NCBI GenBank assembly: GCA_018065985.1
Contig: JAGHSF010000003.1
Location: forward strand, 1 to 61,269
DNA: 61,269 nt
From: Candidatus Cryptobacteroides choladohippi
Lineage (GTDB): Bacteria > Bacteroidota > Bacteroidia > Bacteroidales > UBA932
Reading direction: 5' to 3'
Shown: in pieces, positions 1-8,399 of the stretch
Layout of the letters: each line of letters begins with the position of its first letter
Numbering within the stretch: position 1 is the stretch's first letter
Translations under genes and position numbers: made by a program
Notes under the pieces: generated by a model
What the model was told of the DNA's origin: nothing
Database searches by the model: none
What the model saw: only the letters and a program-made list of their open reading frames with translations

Positions 1-137
1 CACGGCCATAATCTCTAGCAAAACTACAAAACTATGACCGCTGTTGCATGCAAAGAAATAAAAGAGAAACTCCTACCTTCACTCACAACATCTATAGTCG
101 TTTGCAAAGGTAAGAGTCACCCTCTTCAATGTTTTGG

Positions 138-211
138 GGTGAGATGTGGGGCTCGAACCCACGACACCCAGAACCACAATCTGGTGCTCTGCCAACTGAA
201 CTAATCTCACC
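138..211 (-). tRNA. tRNA-His (anticodon GTG)
   Basis: Read on the minus strand this folds as a complete tRNA. The acceptor stem is GTGAGAT/ATCTCAC, the anticodon stem CCAGA/TCTGG encloses the loop TTGTGGT with anticodon GTG, and the T arm carries GGTTCGAGCC. The extra 5' G opposite discriminator C is the identity element of tRNA-His. The three bases after the discriminator (135-137) read CCA on this strand, so CCA may be encoded. A TACCTTTG box lies just upstream. Confidence 0.95.
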
Positions 212-223
212 GTGTTGGGAATG

Positions 224-231
224 CAAAGGTA
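224..231 (-). promoter_or_regulatory. -7 box of the tRNA-His promoter
   Basis: The minus strand reads TACCTTTG, a match to the Bacteroidetes -7 consensus TAnnTTTG, ending about 12 bases before the tRNA 5' end. I see no convincing -33 TTTG at the usual spacing. Confidence 0.6.
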
Positions 232-275
232 CAAATAATTTTGAAACCCACAAGACTCCTTGCAACAAAAATGAT

Positions 276-283
276 TATCTTTG
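276..283 (+). promoter_or_regulatory. -7 box of the Fur-like gene
   Basis: TATCTTTG matches TAnnTTTG and ends 30 bases before the ATG at 314. An in-frame TTG at 281 lies inside this box, so it cannot be the start if the box is the promoter. This decides for the ATG at 314. Confidence 0.6.
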
Positions 284-313
284 TCAAAAGGAACGTATTT
301 CCTCCAGATAAAT

Positions 314-775
314 ATGGCACGACGCAAATCAGTTCCGGTTCTGTCGGAAGAAGAATTGAAGGACGTCCTCGCAGATCTTGGCCTCAAGGCCACAGCACAG
401 CGAATGGCCGTCCACCGCGCCATGTGCGCTCTCGAGCATGCCGGCCCCGACGAAGTCGCATCGTACATCAAAGAGGAACTTGGCACATCCATCTCGACCG
501 CCTCTATCTACAACATACTCAAAGAGTTCGCAGATTGCGGGATCTACAGCCGGCGGATGGGCCAGAGCGGCATTTTGCAGTTCGATGCAGTACGGAACAA
601 CCACGTGCATCTCTATGACCGCACCAGCGGAGAGCATATTAACGTAAACGATGACGGGCTTCTCTCCGCCGTCGAGTCTTCTCTGAAAGGCCGTCGTTTC
701 CGCGGCTACAAGGTGGAATATGTGGACATTCAGATAGTCTGCCGTCCCACCCGCCGCAAGACTCCTAAGGAGTAA
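314..775 (+). CDS. Fur-family transcriptional regulator lacking the zinc cysteines
   Basis: A 153-residue protein with the Fur/PerR layout: an N-terminal winged helix with a recognition-helix region ISTASIYNILKEF (about residues 60-72), then a short dimerisation domain. Fur proteins normally have a metal-binding HHDH-like stretch followed by a CxxC pair. Here the equivalent is NNHVHLYDRTSGE (about 95-107) with no cysteines, and only one Cys occurs near the C-terminus. The structural zinc site therefore looks lost, while some histidines remain. Family members usually sense iron, zinc, manganese or peroxide; which one applies here cannot be told. The ATG at 314 is chosen because the promoter box covers the upstream TTG. 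It is transcribed divergently from tRNA-His. Confidence 0.85.
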   Translation: MARRKSVPVLSEEELKDVLADLGLKATAQRMAVHRAMCALEHAGPDEVASYIKEELGTSISTASIYNILKEFADCGIYSRRMGQSGILQFDAVRNNHVHLYDRTSGEHINVNDDGLLSAVESSLKGRRFRGYKVEYVDIQIVCRPTRRKTPKE

Positions 776-898
776 CCACCCGCATCCCAGCCAATCCACG
801 GAAGCTATTGGTTTTCAACCGAGAATTCAATATGTTCCCTCACTAACCAATTTTCCGAGTTAGGGTACAAACCTCTTGACTTCGTCGCGGAATATCCG

Positions 899-930
899 TT
901 TGGCTATTCAGACGGATAGACTTAACTTTG
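899..930 (+). promoter_or_regulatory. Bacteroidetes promoter of the GH92 fusion gene
   Basis: TTTG at 899-902 and TAACTTTG at 923-930 are separated by 20 bases, close to the TTTG-N19-TAnnTTTG consensus. The ATG follows at 959, giving a leader of about 25 bases. Confidence 0.7.
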
Positions 931-958
931 CACCTGCAAATTTCCATCAACTGTTTCA

Positions 959-3900
959 ATGAAGAACATTATCGCAAAAGTACTGACGCTGGCATGCGCC
1001 GCAGCCATTCTGGCAGGATGCTGCACTGAGAAGTGCGATCAGAAGGATCCCGTAGACTATGTGAACACATACATCGGACACGTAAGCCACATGCTGGTGC
1101 CCTGCTACCCTACCGTGTCACTGCCCCACTCAATGCTGAGGGTATTCCCCTGCAGGCGCGAGTACACCACCGAGCTGGTGAACGGACTGCCCCTCATGGT
1201 GACCGACCACCGTTCAGAGGCTCCCCTCACGATCGGATTCCCCGGCCTGAGGCTTGACTGGGACAACGAGCACGTGACCCCGTACAGCTACGAGACCGAG
1301 CTCGCAGGCTCCACGATCGGCGTAAGATATTCAGCATCACACCAGTCCGCAATCTATGACCTCAAGTTCCGCAGCGAGGGCCCCGTCACTCTCACAGTCA
1401 ACGCCCATCAAGGCGAGATGAGCGCCGAGGGCAACGTCGTGAAGGGATTCCAGTACTGCAGCGCACAGACCAAGGCATACGTCTATGTGGAGTTCGAGAA
1501 GGCTCCCGTATCCACCGAGAAGATCGGCGAAAGCCACGTGGCGCTCACCTTCGACACCCCCGAGCTCCGCATACGCTACGGTGTGTCGTTCATAAGCACC
1601 GAGCAGGCAGCGAAGAACCTTGCACGTGAGATCAGCGACTACGACGTGGACGCACTCATGGCACAGGGCCGCAGAATCTGGAACGAGGCCCTCGGCCGTC
1701 TCGAGGTCAACGGCGGCAGCGAGGAGGACCTCACTGTGTTCTACACCTCATACTACCGCACTCTCGAGCGCCCCGTCTGCATGAGCGAGGACGGCAGGTA
1801 CTGGAGCGGCGAGGACAACCAGGTGCACGAGGACGGTGGAGTCGCATACTACACCGACGACTGGCTCTGGGACACCTACCACAGCGCACATCCCCTGCGT
1901 ACCATCGTCGACGTGCCCCTCGAGGAGGCAATCCTCAAGTCATATCTCCGCATGTCTGAGGAGAACGCACACGGCTGGCTGCCCTGCTTCCCCGGCGTCT
2001 CAGGTGCAGGCAGAGGCATGAACTGCTGCCACGGCATAGGTTCGTTCGCCGACGCATACATCAAGGGTCTCGACATCGACGTCGAGAAGGTGGCCGTTGC
2101 CGCAGCGACGAGCCTCAAGGGCCGTACAGTGTGCCCCTGGAGCAATGCAGAGGCAGGTCAGCTCGACAAGTTCTACTGGGAGAACGGCTACATGCCCGCC
2201 CTCAGGGATGGCGAGAAGGAGACCGACCCCAACGTGCACAGCTTCGAGAAGCGTCAGCCCATCCCCGTCACCACAGGCACCTCGTTCGACTGCTGGGCAG
2301 CTTCCAGGCTCCTCAGGGCCGCATTCGACAAGACCGGCGACAAGGAGTATCTCGACGATTCGGAGTACTTCTTCAGGCACTCGTTCGACTACCGCAACCT
2401 CTTCAACAGGCAGACCGGCTTCTTCCACCCGAAGGACAAGGACGGCAGGTTCATCGAGCCGTTCGACTACAACTTCCCCGGCGGAATGGGCTCGAGGGAA
2501 TACTACGACGAGAACAACGGCTGGGTTTACCGCTGGGACGTCCAGCACAACGTATATGACCTCATCTCCCTCATGGGCGGCGACCAGAAGTTCGTGGCCC
2601 AGCTCGACAGCATGTTCGCCGAGCCCCTGGGAATGGACAAGTACGACTTCTGGGCAAAGCTCCCCGACCATTCAGGAATCGTAGGACAGTTCTCGATGGG
2701 TAACGAGCCCTCGCTCCACGTGCCCTATCTGTACAACTTCGCTGGTGCTCCCTGGAAGACCCAGAAGCGCATACGCCAGATGCTCGACACCTGGTTCCGC
2801 AACGACCTGATGGGTGTTCCCGGCGACGAGGACGGCGGCGGAATGACCTCGTTCGTGGTGTTCTCATCCATGGGATTCTTCCCCGTGTGCCCCGGCAAGC
2901 CCGAATACAGCATAGGCAGCCCGAGGTTCGAGAACGTCAAGGTGCACATGAGCAACGGCAAGACCTTCGAGGTCAAGGCCAACAATGTTTCGAAGGACAA
3001 CAAGTACATACAGTCCGCAAAGCTCAACGGCAAGGAGTGGAACGAGCCTACCATCAGCCACGAGGCCATAGTGAACGGCGGCGTGCTCGAGCTTGAGATG
3101 GGCCCCCTTCCCAACAAGGAGTGGGGCGTGAAGTCAAACATCAGCTACGACTCCTACAAGGGTCTCGCAATGGCTGGCTACCAGGGATGGTTCCTCTCTC
3201 CCGCAGAGGGCCAGAAATACGCTGGTGGCTACACCTTTGCCGATGGCAGATACAGGGTGGACATGCTGCCCGACGTCACTGAATACATCGATACATATCC
3301 CCTGCCCGGAAAGATGGCTGACGGCAGCGAGCCGAGGGTCTTCTCTTCAGCGGACTACAGCACCATCGACCTTCATTTCCGCTGGATGAAGGAGTACGGG
3401 CTGGATGGTGTATTCATGCAGAGGTTCATGTGGGACATAAACGGCGGCAACCGCGAACATTTCCTCACTGTGATGGACAATGCAATGTCATGCGCCGAGC
3501 GCTACGACAGGGCTATCTGCATCATGTACGACATGCGCGGTGAACCGGGAAAGATGGCGGACGAGCTTCTGGCCGACATAGATGAACTCAGTGCACGCTA
3601 CAACCTGTTCGACCACGAGGCAAGGCCCTCATACCTCTGGCACAACGGGAAGCCTCTGGTTGTCATTTGGGGCATTGGATTCGTCGACAGGCCCGAACAT
3701 TTCCTTGACGAGGGTGGAAAGATCATAGACGGGCTCAAGGAGCGCGGCTACAGCATCATGCTGGGCGTACCCACCTACTGGCGTGAGCTTGGCAGCGACA
3801 CCCGCAAAGATGAAAGGGTTCACGAATACATACTCAAGTCTGACATCATAATGCCCTGGTATGTGGGCAGGTTCACGAACGAGGACTTCGACGAGTTCAA

Positions 3901-4249
3901 GGAGGTCATCCCCGGCGATGTGGCATGGTGCGAGGAGCACGGCATCGACTTTGCCGGTGATGTATGGCCCGGATTCAGCTGGCTCAATATATACCCTGAT
4001 GCCGATGATACCGTCGACAGGCACGGAGGAGAGTTCCTCCGCAGACAGATCGACGCATGCATCGAGGCAGGATGCAAGAGCATCTACATCTCGATGTTCG
4101 ACGAGATTAACGAAGGTACGGCTATCATGAAACTGGCCCGTCAGGTACCTGCCCCAAGGCCCGGCGCAGTAGTCACTCCGCAGGAGGAGGGTGTTCCAGC
4201 CGACATCAATCTTGTTATCGCAGGCGAAGCGGCCAGACGGCTCAAATAA
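959..4249 (+). CDS. Lipoprotein: GH92 alpha-mannosidase fused to a GH71/99-like domain
   Basis: A 1096-residue protein starting with a lipoprotein signal (hydrophobic stretch, then LAGC with the lipid Cys near residue 21), so it is probably anchored in an outer or periplasmic membrane leaflet. Residues about 30-730 match GH92, calcium-dependent exo-alpha-mannosidases: GNEPSLHVPYLYN (about 581) carries the expected acid Glu, and GDEDGGGMT (about 622) the acidic base cluster, followed by the GFFPVCPG segment. From about residue 735 a second domain begins (GYQGWF, HFRWMKEYGLDGVF, ending in MFDEINEGTA) that resembles GH71/99-like proteins. GH92 enzymes are usually 700-800 residues, so this is a two-domain fusion. 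Exo- and endo-acting mannosidase roles are inferred, not shown. No SusC/SusD pair is adjacent. The gene has its own promoter and terminator. Confidence 0.88.
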   Translation: MKNIIAKVLTLACAAAILAGCCTEKCDQKDPVDYVNTYIGHVSHMLVPCYPTVSLPHSMLRVFPCRREYTTELVNGLPLMVTDHRSEAPLTIGFPGLRLDWDNEHVTPYSYETELAGSTIGVRYSASHQSAIYDLKFRSEGPVTLTVNAHQGEMSAEGNVVKGFQYCSAQTKAYVYVEFEKAPVSTEKIGESHVALTFDTPELRIRYGVSFISTEQAAKNLAREISDYDVDALMAQGRRIWNEALGRLEVNGGSEEDLTVFYTSYYRTLERPVCMSEDGRYWSGEDNQVHEDGGVAYYTDDWLWDTYHSAHPLRTIVDVPLEEAILKSYLRMSEENAHGWLPCFPGVSGAGRGMNCCHGIGSFADAYIKGLDIDVEKVAVAAATSLKGRTVCPWSNAEAGQLDKFYWENGYMPALRDGEKETDPNVHSFEKRQPIPVTTGTSFDCWAASRLLRAAFDKTGDKEYLDDSEYFFRHSFDYRNLFNRQTGFFHPKDKDGRFIEPFDYNFPGGMGSREYYDENNGWVYRWDVQHNVYDLISLMGGDQKFVAQLDSMFAEPLGMDKYDFWAKLPDHSGIVGQFSMGNEPSLHVPYLYNFAGAPWKTQKRIRQMLDTWFRNDLMGVPGDEDGGGMTSFVVFSSMGFFPVCPGKPEYSIGSPRFENVKVHMSNGKTFEVKANNVSKDNKYIQSAKLNGKEWNEPTISHEAIVNGGVLELEMGPLPNKEWGVKSNISYDSYKGLAMAGYQGWFLSPAEGQKYAGGYTFADGRYRVDMLPDVTEYIDTYPLPGKMADGSEPRVFSSADYSTIDLHFRWMKEYGLDGVFMQRFMWDINGGNREHFLTVMDNAMSCAERYDRAICIMYDMRGEPGKMADELLADIDELSARYNLFDHEARPSYLWHNGKPLVVIWGIGFVDRPEHFLDEGGKIIDGLKERGYSIMLGVPTYWRELGSDTRKDERVHEYILKSDIIMPWYVGRFTNEDFDEFKEVIPGDVAWCEEHGIDFAGDVWPGFSWLNIYPDADDTVDRHGGEFLRRQIDACIEAGCKSIYISMFDEINEGTAIMKLARQVPAPRPGAVVTPQEEGVPADINLVIAGEAARRLK

Positions 4250-4397
4250 GTGCTAGCGTAGCAGTTATTACTGCATCGTGTCCTGATGCTGTCTAGATTC
4301 TTCCCGGCTACCATCCGATCAAGGATGAGAAACATGCATGGTGTTAAGGGCACAGTCTGTCCGTCTCGTCACAGAATGTAAATAATACACCCTATAT

Positions 4398-4436
4398 ACA
4401 TCAAGCAGCCGTGTATCGTTTGATGTGCGGCTGCTT
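4398..4436 (+). terminator. Hairpin after the GH92 fusion gene
   Basis: AAGCAGCCG (4403-4411) pairs with CGGCTGCTT (4428-4436), followed by TTGTT, as an intrinsic terminator would. ACATCAA (4398-4404) can instead pair with TTGATGT (4420-4426), a weaker and mutually exclusive stem. Confidence 0.65.
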
Positions 4437-4658
4437 TTGTTATCTGAAACTTGGTGAATTTGTCGCGTATAACCGTTCATCCAGTACGAGACTGAGACAT
4501 AAACATCCATAACCTCCGACTTTGCACAGACGCGAGTGTACAGCATCTGGGAAGTCATTGAAGCAGGTCCTCAAATAGTAGAAACACATTGTCTTACTTT
4601 CAGTCTGATCCGGCTGAAAGAGGGCATAGCGCCCCCGTGGATGCGTTTCGCACAAAAG
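4437..4658. other. Intergenic stretch with nothing recognised
   Basis: Between the terminator of the GH92 gene and the repeats in front of mraZ I see no convincing gene, RNA or repeat on either strand. Confidence 0.5.
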
Positions 4659-4698
4659 GTGGAAAATTTTGGATGAAAGTGTAAAAAAGTGGAAAACT
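4659..4698 (+). promoter_or_regulatory. Candidate MraZ operator, four 10-bp spaced repeats
   Basis: Four units start at 4659, 4669, 4679 and 4689: GTGGAAAATT, TTGGATGAAA, GTGTAAAAAA, GTGGAAAACT. The exact 10-base period puts each TGG on the same DNA face. MraZ is known to bind short direct TGGGN repeats spaced by five bases (10-base period) in front of its own gene. The repeats here lie just upstream of the -7 box and would block RNA polymerase. Confidence 0.6.
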
Positions 4699-4703
4699 TT
4701 TAT

Positions 4704-4711
4704 TATCTTTG
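4704..4711 (+). promoter_or_regulatory. -7 box of the dcw operon promoter
   Basis: TATCTTTG matches TAnnTTTG and lies 21 bases before the mraZ ATG at 4733. It overlaps an in-frame TTG at 4709, arguing against that earlier start. It is directly behind the MraZ-type repeats. Confidence 0.65.
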
Positions 4712-4732
4712 CGATTGCGTATAAGAATTAAT

Positions 4733-5182
4733 ATGGTCACATCCATCGGAAAATATCCCTCCAAAGTCGACGACAAGGGCCGTCTGGTCCTTCCTGCGGC
4801 ATTCAGAGGCGTATTGCCCGCTGGAAGCGACACGAGGTTTGTCATCAAGAAGAGCATCTACGATCCCTGCCTGGAGATGTACACTTTCGACGAGTGGAAC
4901 GCCCAGTCAGAGAAGATCAAGGATTCTCTCGACTTCTTCAATCCCGATCACGTCACGTTCTGGAGAGAATACATGCGTGACTGTGACATAGTGGAGCCAG
5001 ACGCCCGACTTGGACGCATCTCCATATCCAGGGAACTTCTTGACGCAATAGGTGTAACCAGGGAAGTGGAATTCTTTGGCATTGGCTTCAAGATCGAAAT
5101 CTGGGCAAAGGAGCAGTTCGAGCAGTCCCGCATTTCAAACGAGAATTACGTAGCCATCGCCAAGAGCCTCTCCCGCAAATAG
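4733..5182 (+). CDS. mraZ: MraZ, dcw operon regulator
   Basis: A 149-residue protein with two AbrB/SpoVT-type halves. The first carries GKYPSKVDDKGRLVLPAAFR (about 5-24) and the second DARLGRISISRELLDAIG (about 88-105), the signature DxxGR repeats of MraZ. MraZ is a DNA-binding repressor of the division and cell wall cluster that it heads. The length equals that of the E. coli protein. The ATG at 4733 is preferred because the promoter -7 box covers the upstream TTG. It ends 10 bases before rsmH, so the two are one transcript. Confidence 0.95.
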   Translation: MVTSIGKYPSKVDDKGRLVLPAAFRGVLPAGSDTRFVIKKSIYDPCLEMYTFDEWNAQSEKIKDSLDFFNPDHVTFWREYMRDCDIVEPDARLGRISISRELLDAIGVTREVEFFGIGFKIEIWAKEQFEQSRISNENYVAIAKSLSRK

Positions 5183-5192
5183 TGCGGAGACG

Positions 5193-6095
5193 ATGAGCGA
5201 ATATCACAATCCTGTACTCCTTCACGAAAGCGTAGACGCCCTGGTTCTCAATCCGGGCGGCATCTATGCCGACGCAACCTTCGGCGGTGGCGGTCACTCG
5301 AGGGAAATAATGAGCCGCCTGGACGGCAACGGCCGCCTCGTGTCCTTCGACAGGGACGAGGACGCTCTGGCCAACGCCATCGACGATCCCCGCTTCACGC
5401 TGGTACACAACAATTTCAGATTCATCCACAACTACTCCCTCCTCCACACGGAAGGCGGGTTCGACGGAATTCTCGCCGACCTCGGCGTAAGTTCCCATCA
5501 GTTTGATACAGCTGAACGCGGATTCTCATTCCGCTACAGCGCGCAGCTCGACATGCGAATGAATGTGCAGGGTGGTAAAACCGCTGCAGACATTGTCAAT
5601 TCTTATACGCAAGAAGAATTGGAAAAGGTTCTACGACTCTATTCGGAGATCGACAACGCCCGCCGCGTTGCTCAGCTCATAGTTGCAGCACGTGCAAAGG
5701 CACCGATTCTCACAACAGACGACCTCGACAATGCCATTGCGGCCGCCCTGCCTTCTTTCGCCGAGCACAAATACCTCGCAAAGCTCTATCAGGGCCTGCG
5801 CATAGAGGTAAACCAGGAGATGAGATCACTGCAGAAATTCCTCGAAGGCTCCGCAAAGGCCCTCAGGCAGGGAGGCAGACTCGTAGTCATCACCTACCAT
5901 TCGCTGGAGGACCGCATGGTCAAGAACTTCATCAAGACAGGGAATGTGGACGGAAGCGAGGAGAAAGACATGTTCGGCCGCAGCAATGCCCCTCTGAAGG
6001 CAGTGAACCGCAAGCCCATCCTTCCTTCGGAAGAGGAGATAGAGAGCAACACACGCGCACGCAGCGCAAAACTCAGAATTGCTGAGAAGATATGA
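5193..6095 (+). CDS. rsmH: 16S rRNA (cytosine-1402 N4) methyltransferase RsmH
   Basis: A 300-residue protein matching RsmH (MraW), which methylates N4 of C1402 in the 16S rRNA decoding centre using S-adenosylmethionine. The SAM-binding loop ATFGGGGHSREI lies near residues 29-40. Further family landmarks are ILADLGVSSHQFD (about 93) and the C-terminal VITYHSLEDRMVKNF (about 231). Full length for the family. It overlaps ftsL by four bases (ATGA), a sign of coupled translation in the dcw operon. Confidence 0.96.
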   Translation: MSEYHNPVLLHESVDALVLNPGGIYADATFGGGGHSREIMSRLDGNGRLVSFDRDEDALANAIDDPRFTLVHNNFRFIHNYSLLHTEGGFDGILADLGVSSHQFDTAERGFSFRYSAQLDMRMNVQGGKTAADIVNSYTQEELEKVLRLYSEIDNARRVAQLIVAARAKAPILTTDDLDNAIAAALPSFAEHKYLAKLYQGLRIEVNQEMRSLQKFLEGSAKALRQGGRLVVITYHSLEDRMVKNFIKTGNVDGSEEKDMFGRSNAPLKAVNRKPILPSEEEIESNTRARSAKLRIAEKI

Positions 6096-6451
6096 AGAAT
6101 GTGAAGAAGACATGGAAAATCGCCGACATCGGCGTCTTCCTCAAGAACAGCCTTGTTGCCATCTTGAAGGGAGAGTTCCTCCTGCGCCTCAACGTGGGCA
6201 GGTACTTCATTCACATCGCCTACACCTTCTTCCTCTTTGCCCTCGTGATATGGATATCGCTGATGATAGACAACACCCAGAGCAAGGTCGAGAAGAACAA
6301 GAGAACACTCCAGGAACTGGAGATAGTCCATTCCCAGAAGACATACGAGATAGTGAGCCTGTCACGCCGTTCCACCGTGAACGCAATGCTGCAGGAGATG
6401 GGCTCGAACGTACAGGAAGCGCAGCAGCCTGCAACCAGACTTGTCGAATAG
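6092..6451 (+). CDS. ftsL: FtsL-like division protein
   Basis: A 119-residue, bitopic inner membrane protein: a basic cytoplasmic N-terminus, one transmembrane helix (about residues 45-66, YFIHIAYTFFLFALVIWIS), then a predicted periplasmic coiled coil (SKVEKNKRTLQELEIVHSQK). This matches the FtsL-like family of Bacteroidetes. FtsL joins FtsQ and FtsB in recruiting the septal synthase FtsW-FtsI. Sequence conservation in this family is low, so the call rests on topology and position between rsmH and ftsI. The start overlaps the rsmH stop. Confidence 0.85.
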   Translation: MKNVKKTWKIADIGVFLKNSLVAILKGEFLLRLNVGRYFIHIAYTFFLFALVIWISLMIDNTQSKVEKNKRTLQELEIVHSQKTYEIVSLSRRSTVNAMLQEMGSNVQEAQQPATRLVE

Positions 6452-6452
6452 A

Positions 6453-8399
6453 ATGAGCGAGAACAGCGGAATATTCAAGAATCGCGAGCGTATCAGCATC
6501 ATACTGTACACGCTCTACATCGTGCTGCTCATGGCATCGCTGCTGCTTATTCTGCGCATAATCGGCATCCAGCTGTTCTTCCGCCCCGACGAGAAGATCA
6601 AGGATGCCCTCACCCCCGCCGTGGTCGCCAAGACCATCGATCCCGCCCGAGGAAACATCATAGACTGCGAGGGACGCCTGCTGGCACTCACCACCCCCAC
6701 CTACCAGATCTACATGGACTGCACGGTGCTCAAGGAGGAGATCGAGACCAGGATGAACAACAAGATCGCCAGGGCCAAGGACGACCCCGTCAAGATTTCG
6801 GAGGCCAAGAAGGAGGCCGAGACACGCGAGGCTGAATGGCTCGGCAAGGCCAGGATGCTCTCAGCCGAGCTGGCAAAGACATTCCCGGGCAAAAGTCCCG
6901 AATACTACTACAAACTGATCAGAGACGGACGTGCCAACAACCGCAAGTATGTGAAGATAGGCACTCCGATCGACCGCAACACCCGGAACGAAGTCATGGA
7001 GTTCCCTCTCTTCAGGGACGGCCGCTACAAGAGCGGACTCATCTTCGAGCAGGACTATGTGCGCAAATACCCCTACGGCAAACTTGCCCGACGCACCATC
7101 GGATTCGTAAGGAACAACAAGAGCGACGTGGGCAACACCCATATCGGCCTCGAGGGCAAGTTCGACCACATACTCCACGGCACCAACGGACGCGAGTACC
7201 TGCGCGAGACCGACCACGGCCGCATGCGCGACAACGACAGCGCATTCGTGAAGGCAGTCGACGGCAAGGACCTCAGGACAACCCTGAACATCGACTACCA
7301 GGACCTTGCCGACAAGGCTCTTCGCGAGCAGATCGAAGCCGAGGATGACCTCGAAGGCGCATGCCTGGTTCTGATGGAAGTCGGCACCGGAGCGATACGC
7401 GCGATGGTCAACCTCGTCAGGGACAACGCCGGAAGCGGTTCCTGGGAGGAGATCCAGAACATCGCCATCGGCCGCAAGTGCGAGCCGGGTTCAGTCTTCA
7501 AGACCGTCACCCTGATGAGCGTGCTGAACGACGGCTTCGTCAAGAGTCTCGAGGAAACCCTTCCCGCCGGCAGCGGACATGTTGAGGGAACGACCATCAA
7601 CGACCCGCACATCCCCGATTTCGTGCGCAACCACGGTGGTGTCAGGGAGATCTCGATCATCGACGGATTCAAGATTTCATCGAACTATGTGTTCGCCACA
7701 CTGGCTGTGAAGAACTACGGCAAGCATGGCAAGAAGGACGAGACAAAACGCTTCCTGCAGAACATATACACCTACAAGCTGGGCGAGGCCTACGACTTCG
7801 ACCTTGACGGGATGCTCACCCCGACCATCCCCTCTCCCGAAAGCCGCTACTGGACAAACACCGACCTCGGCTCGATAGGTTTCGGCTATTCGACCGAGGA
7901 GACACCCATGCACATCCTCACCTTCTACAATGCAATCGCGAACAAGGGAAGGATGATGAAGCCCTACCTCGTGGAGGACATCGAAGAGCACGGGCTCGTG
8001 GTCGACAAGCGCGGTCCCAGCGTGCTCAACGCAGCTATCTGCAGCAAGGCGGTGGCCGACACCATAACCAGGGCACTGAAAGCCGTGACCGAGGAAGGTA
8101 CCGCGAAGAGGCTCAAGAATGCAAAATGCACAGTGGCCGGAAAGACCGGAACATCGTTCGGAACATTCGAGAACGGACAGTACTCCGATGCATCCGGACG
8201 CAAGAAATACCAGGGAACCTTCGTAGGGTTCTTCCCTGCCGAGGATCCGCAGTACAGCGTGATATGCGCCGTATACTCAAAGCCCACGGGCAAGCAGTTC
8301 CAGGGCGGCGGAATCCCCGCAAGGGCAATCAAGACACTTATTGACGGTCTGTACAACATAGATCCCTATTTCCAGCCAACATTGAACAAGGCAAAATGA
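6453..8399 (+). CDS. ftsI: Penicillin-binding protein 3 / FtsI transpeptidase
   Basis: A 648-residue class B penicillin-binding protein, the septal peptidoglycan transpeptidase. It has one N-terminal transmembrane helix (about 14-40), a pedestal domain (DPARGNIID) and a transpeptidase domain with all three active-site motifs: SVFK (about 347, nucleophile Ser), SSN (about 408) and KTGT (about 563). The ATG at 6453 follows the ftsL stop by one base; an in-frame TTG at 6441 inside ftsL is less likely. It is the partner of the FtsW polymerase encoded downstream in the same operon. It overlaps murE by four bases. Confidence 0.95.
   Translation: MSENSGIFKNRERISIILYTLYIVLLMASLLLILRIIGIQLFFRPDEKIKDALTPAVVAKTIDPARGNIIDCEGRLLALTTPTYQIYMDCTVLKEEIETRMNNKIARAKDDPVKISEAKKEAETREAEWLGKARMLSAELAKTFPGKSPEYYYKLIRDGRANNRKYVKIGTPIDRNTRNEVMEFPLFRDGRYKSGLIFEQDYVRKYPYGKLARRTIGFVRNNKSDVGNTHIGLEGKFDHILHGTNGREYLRETDHGRMRDNDSAFVKAVDGKDLRTTLNIDYQDLADKALREQIEAEDDLEGACLVLMEVGTGAIRAMVNLVRDNAGSGSWEEIQNIAIGRKCEPGSVFKTVTLMSVLNDGFVKSLEETLPAGSGHVEGTTINDPHIPDFVRNHGGVREISIIDGFKISSNYVFATLAVKNYGKHGKKDETKRFLQNIYTYKLGEAYDFDLDGMLTPTIPSPESRYWTNTDLGSIGFGYSTEETPMHILTFYNAIANKGRMMKPYLVEDIEEHGLVVDKRGPSVLNAAICSKAVADTITRALKAVTEEGTAKRLKNAKCTVAGKTGTSFGTFENGQYSDASGRKKYQGTFVGFFPAEDPQYSVICAVYSKPTGKQFQGGGIPARAIKTLIDGLYNIDPYFQPTLNKAK

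Noticed and set aside
1..112. Promoter-like boxes TACCTTTG (105-112, minus) and TAGTTTTG (19-26, minus), with an ATG at 9-7 on the minus strand
   Set aside because: They may serve a gene running off the left edge, but only three codons are visible, so no gene can be supported.
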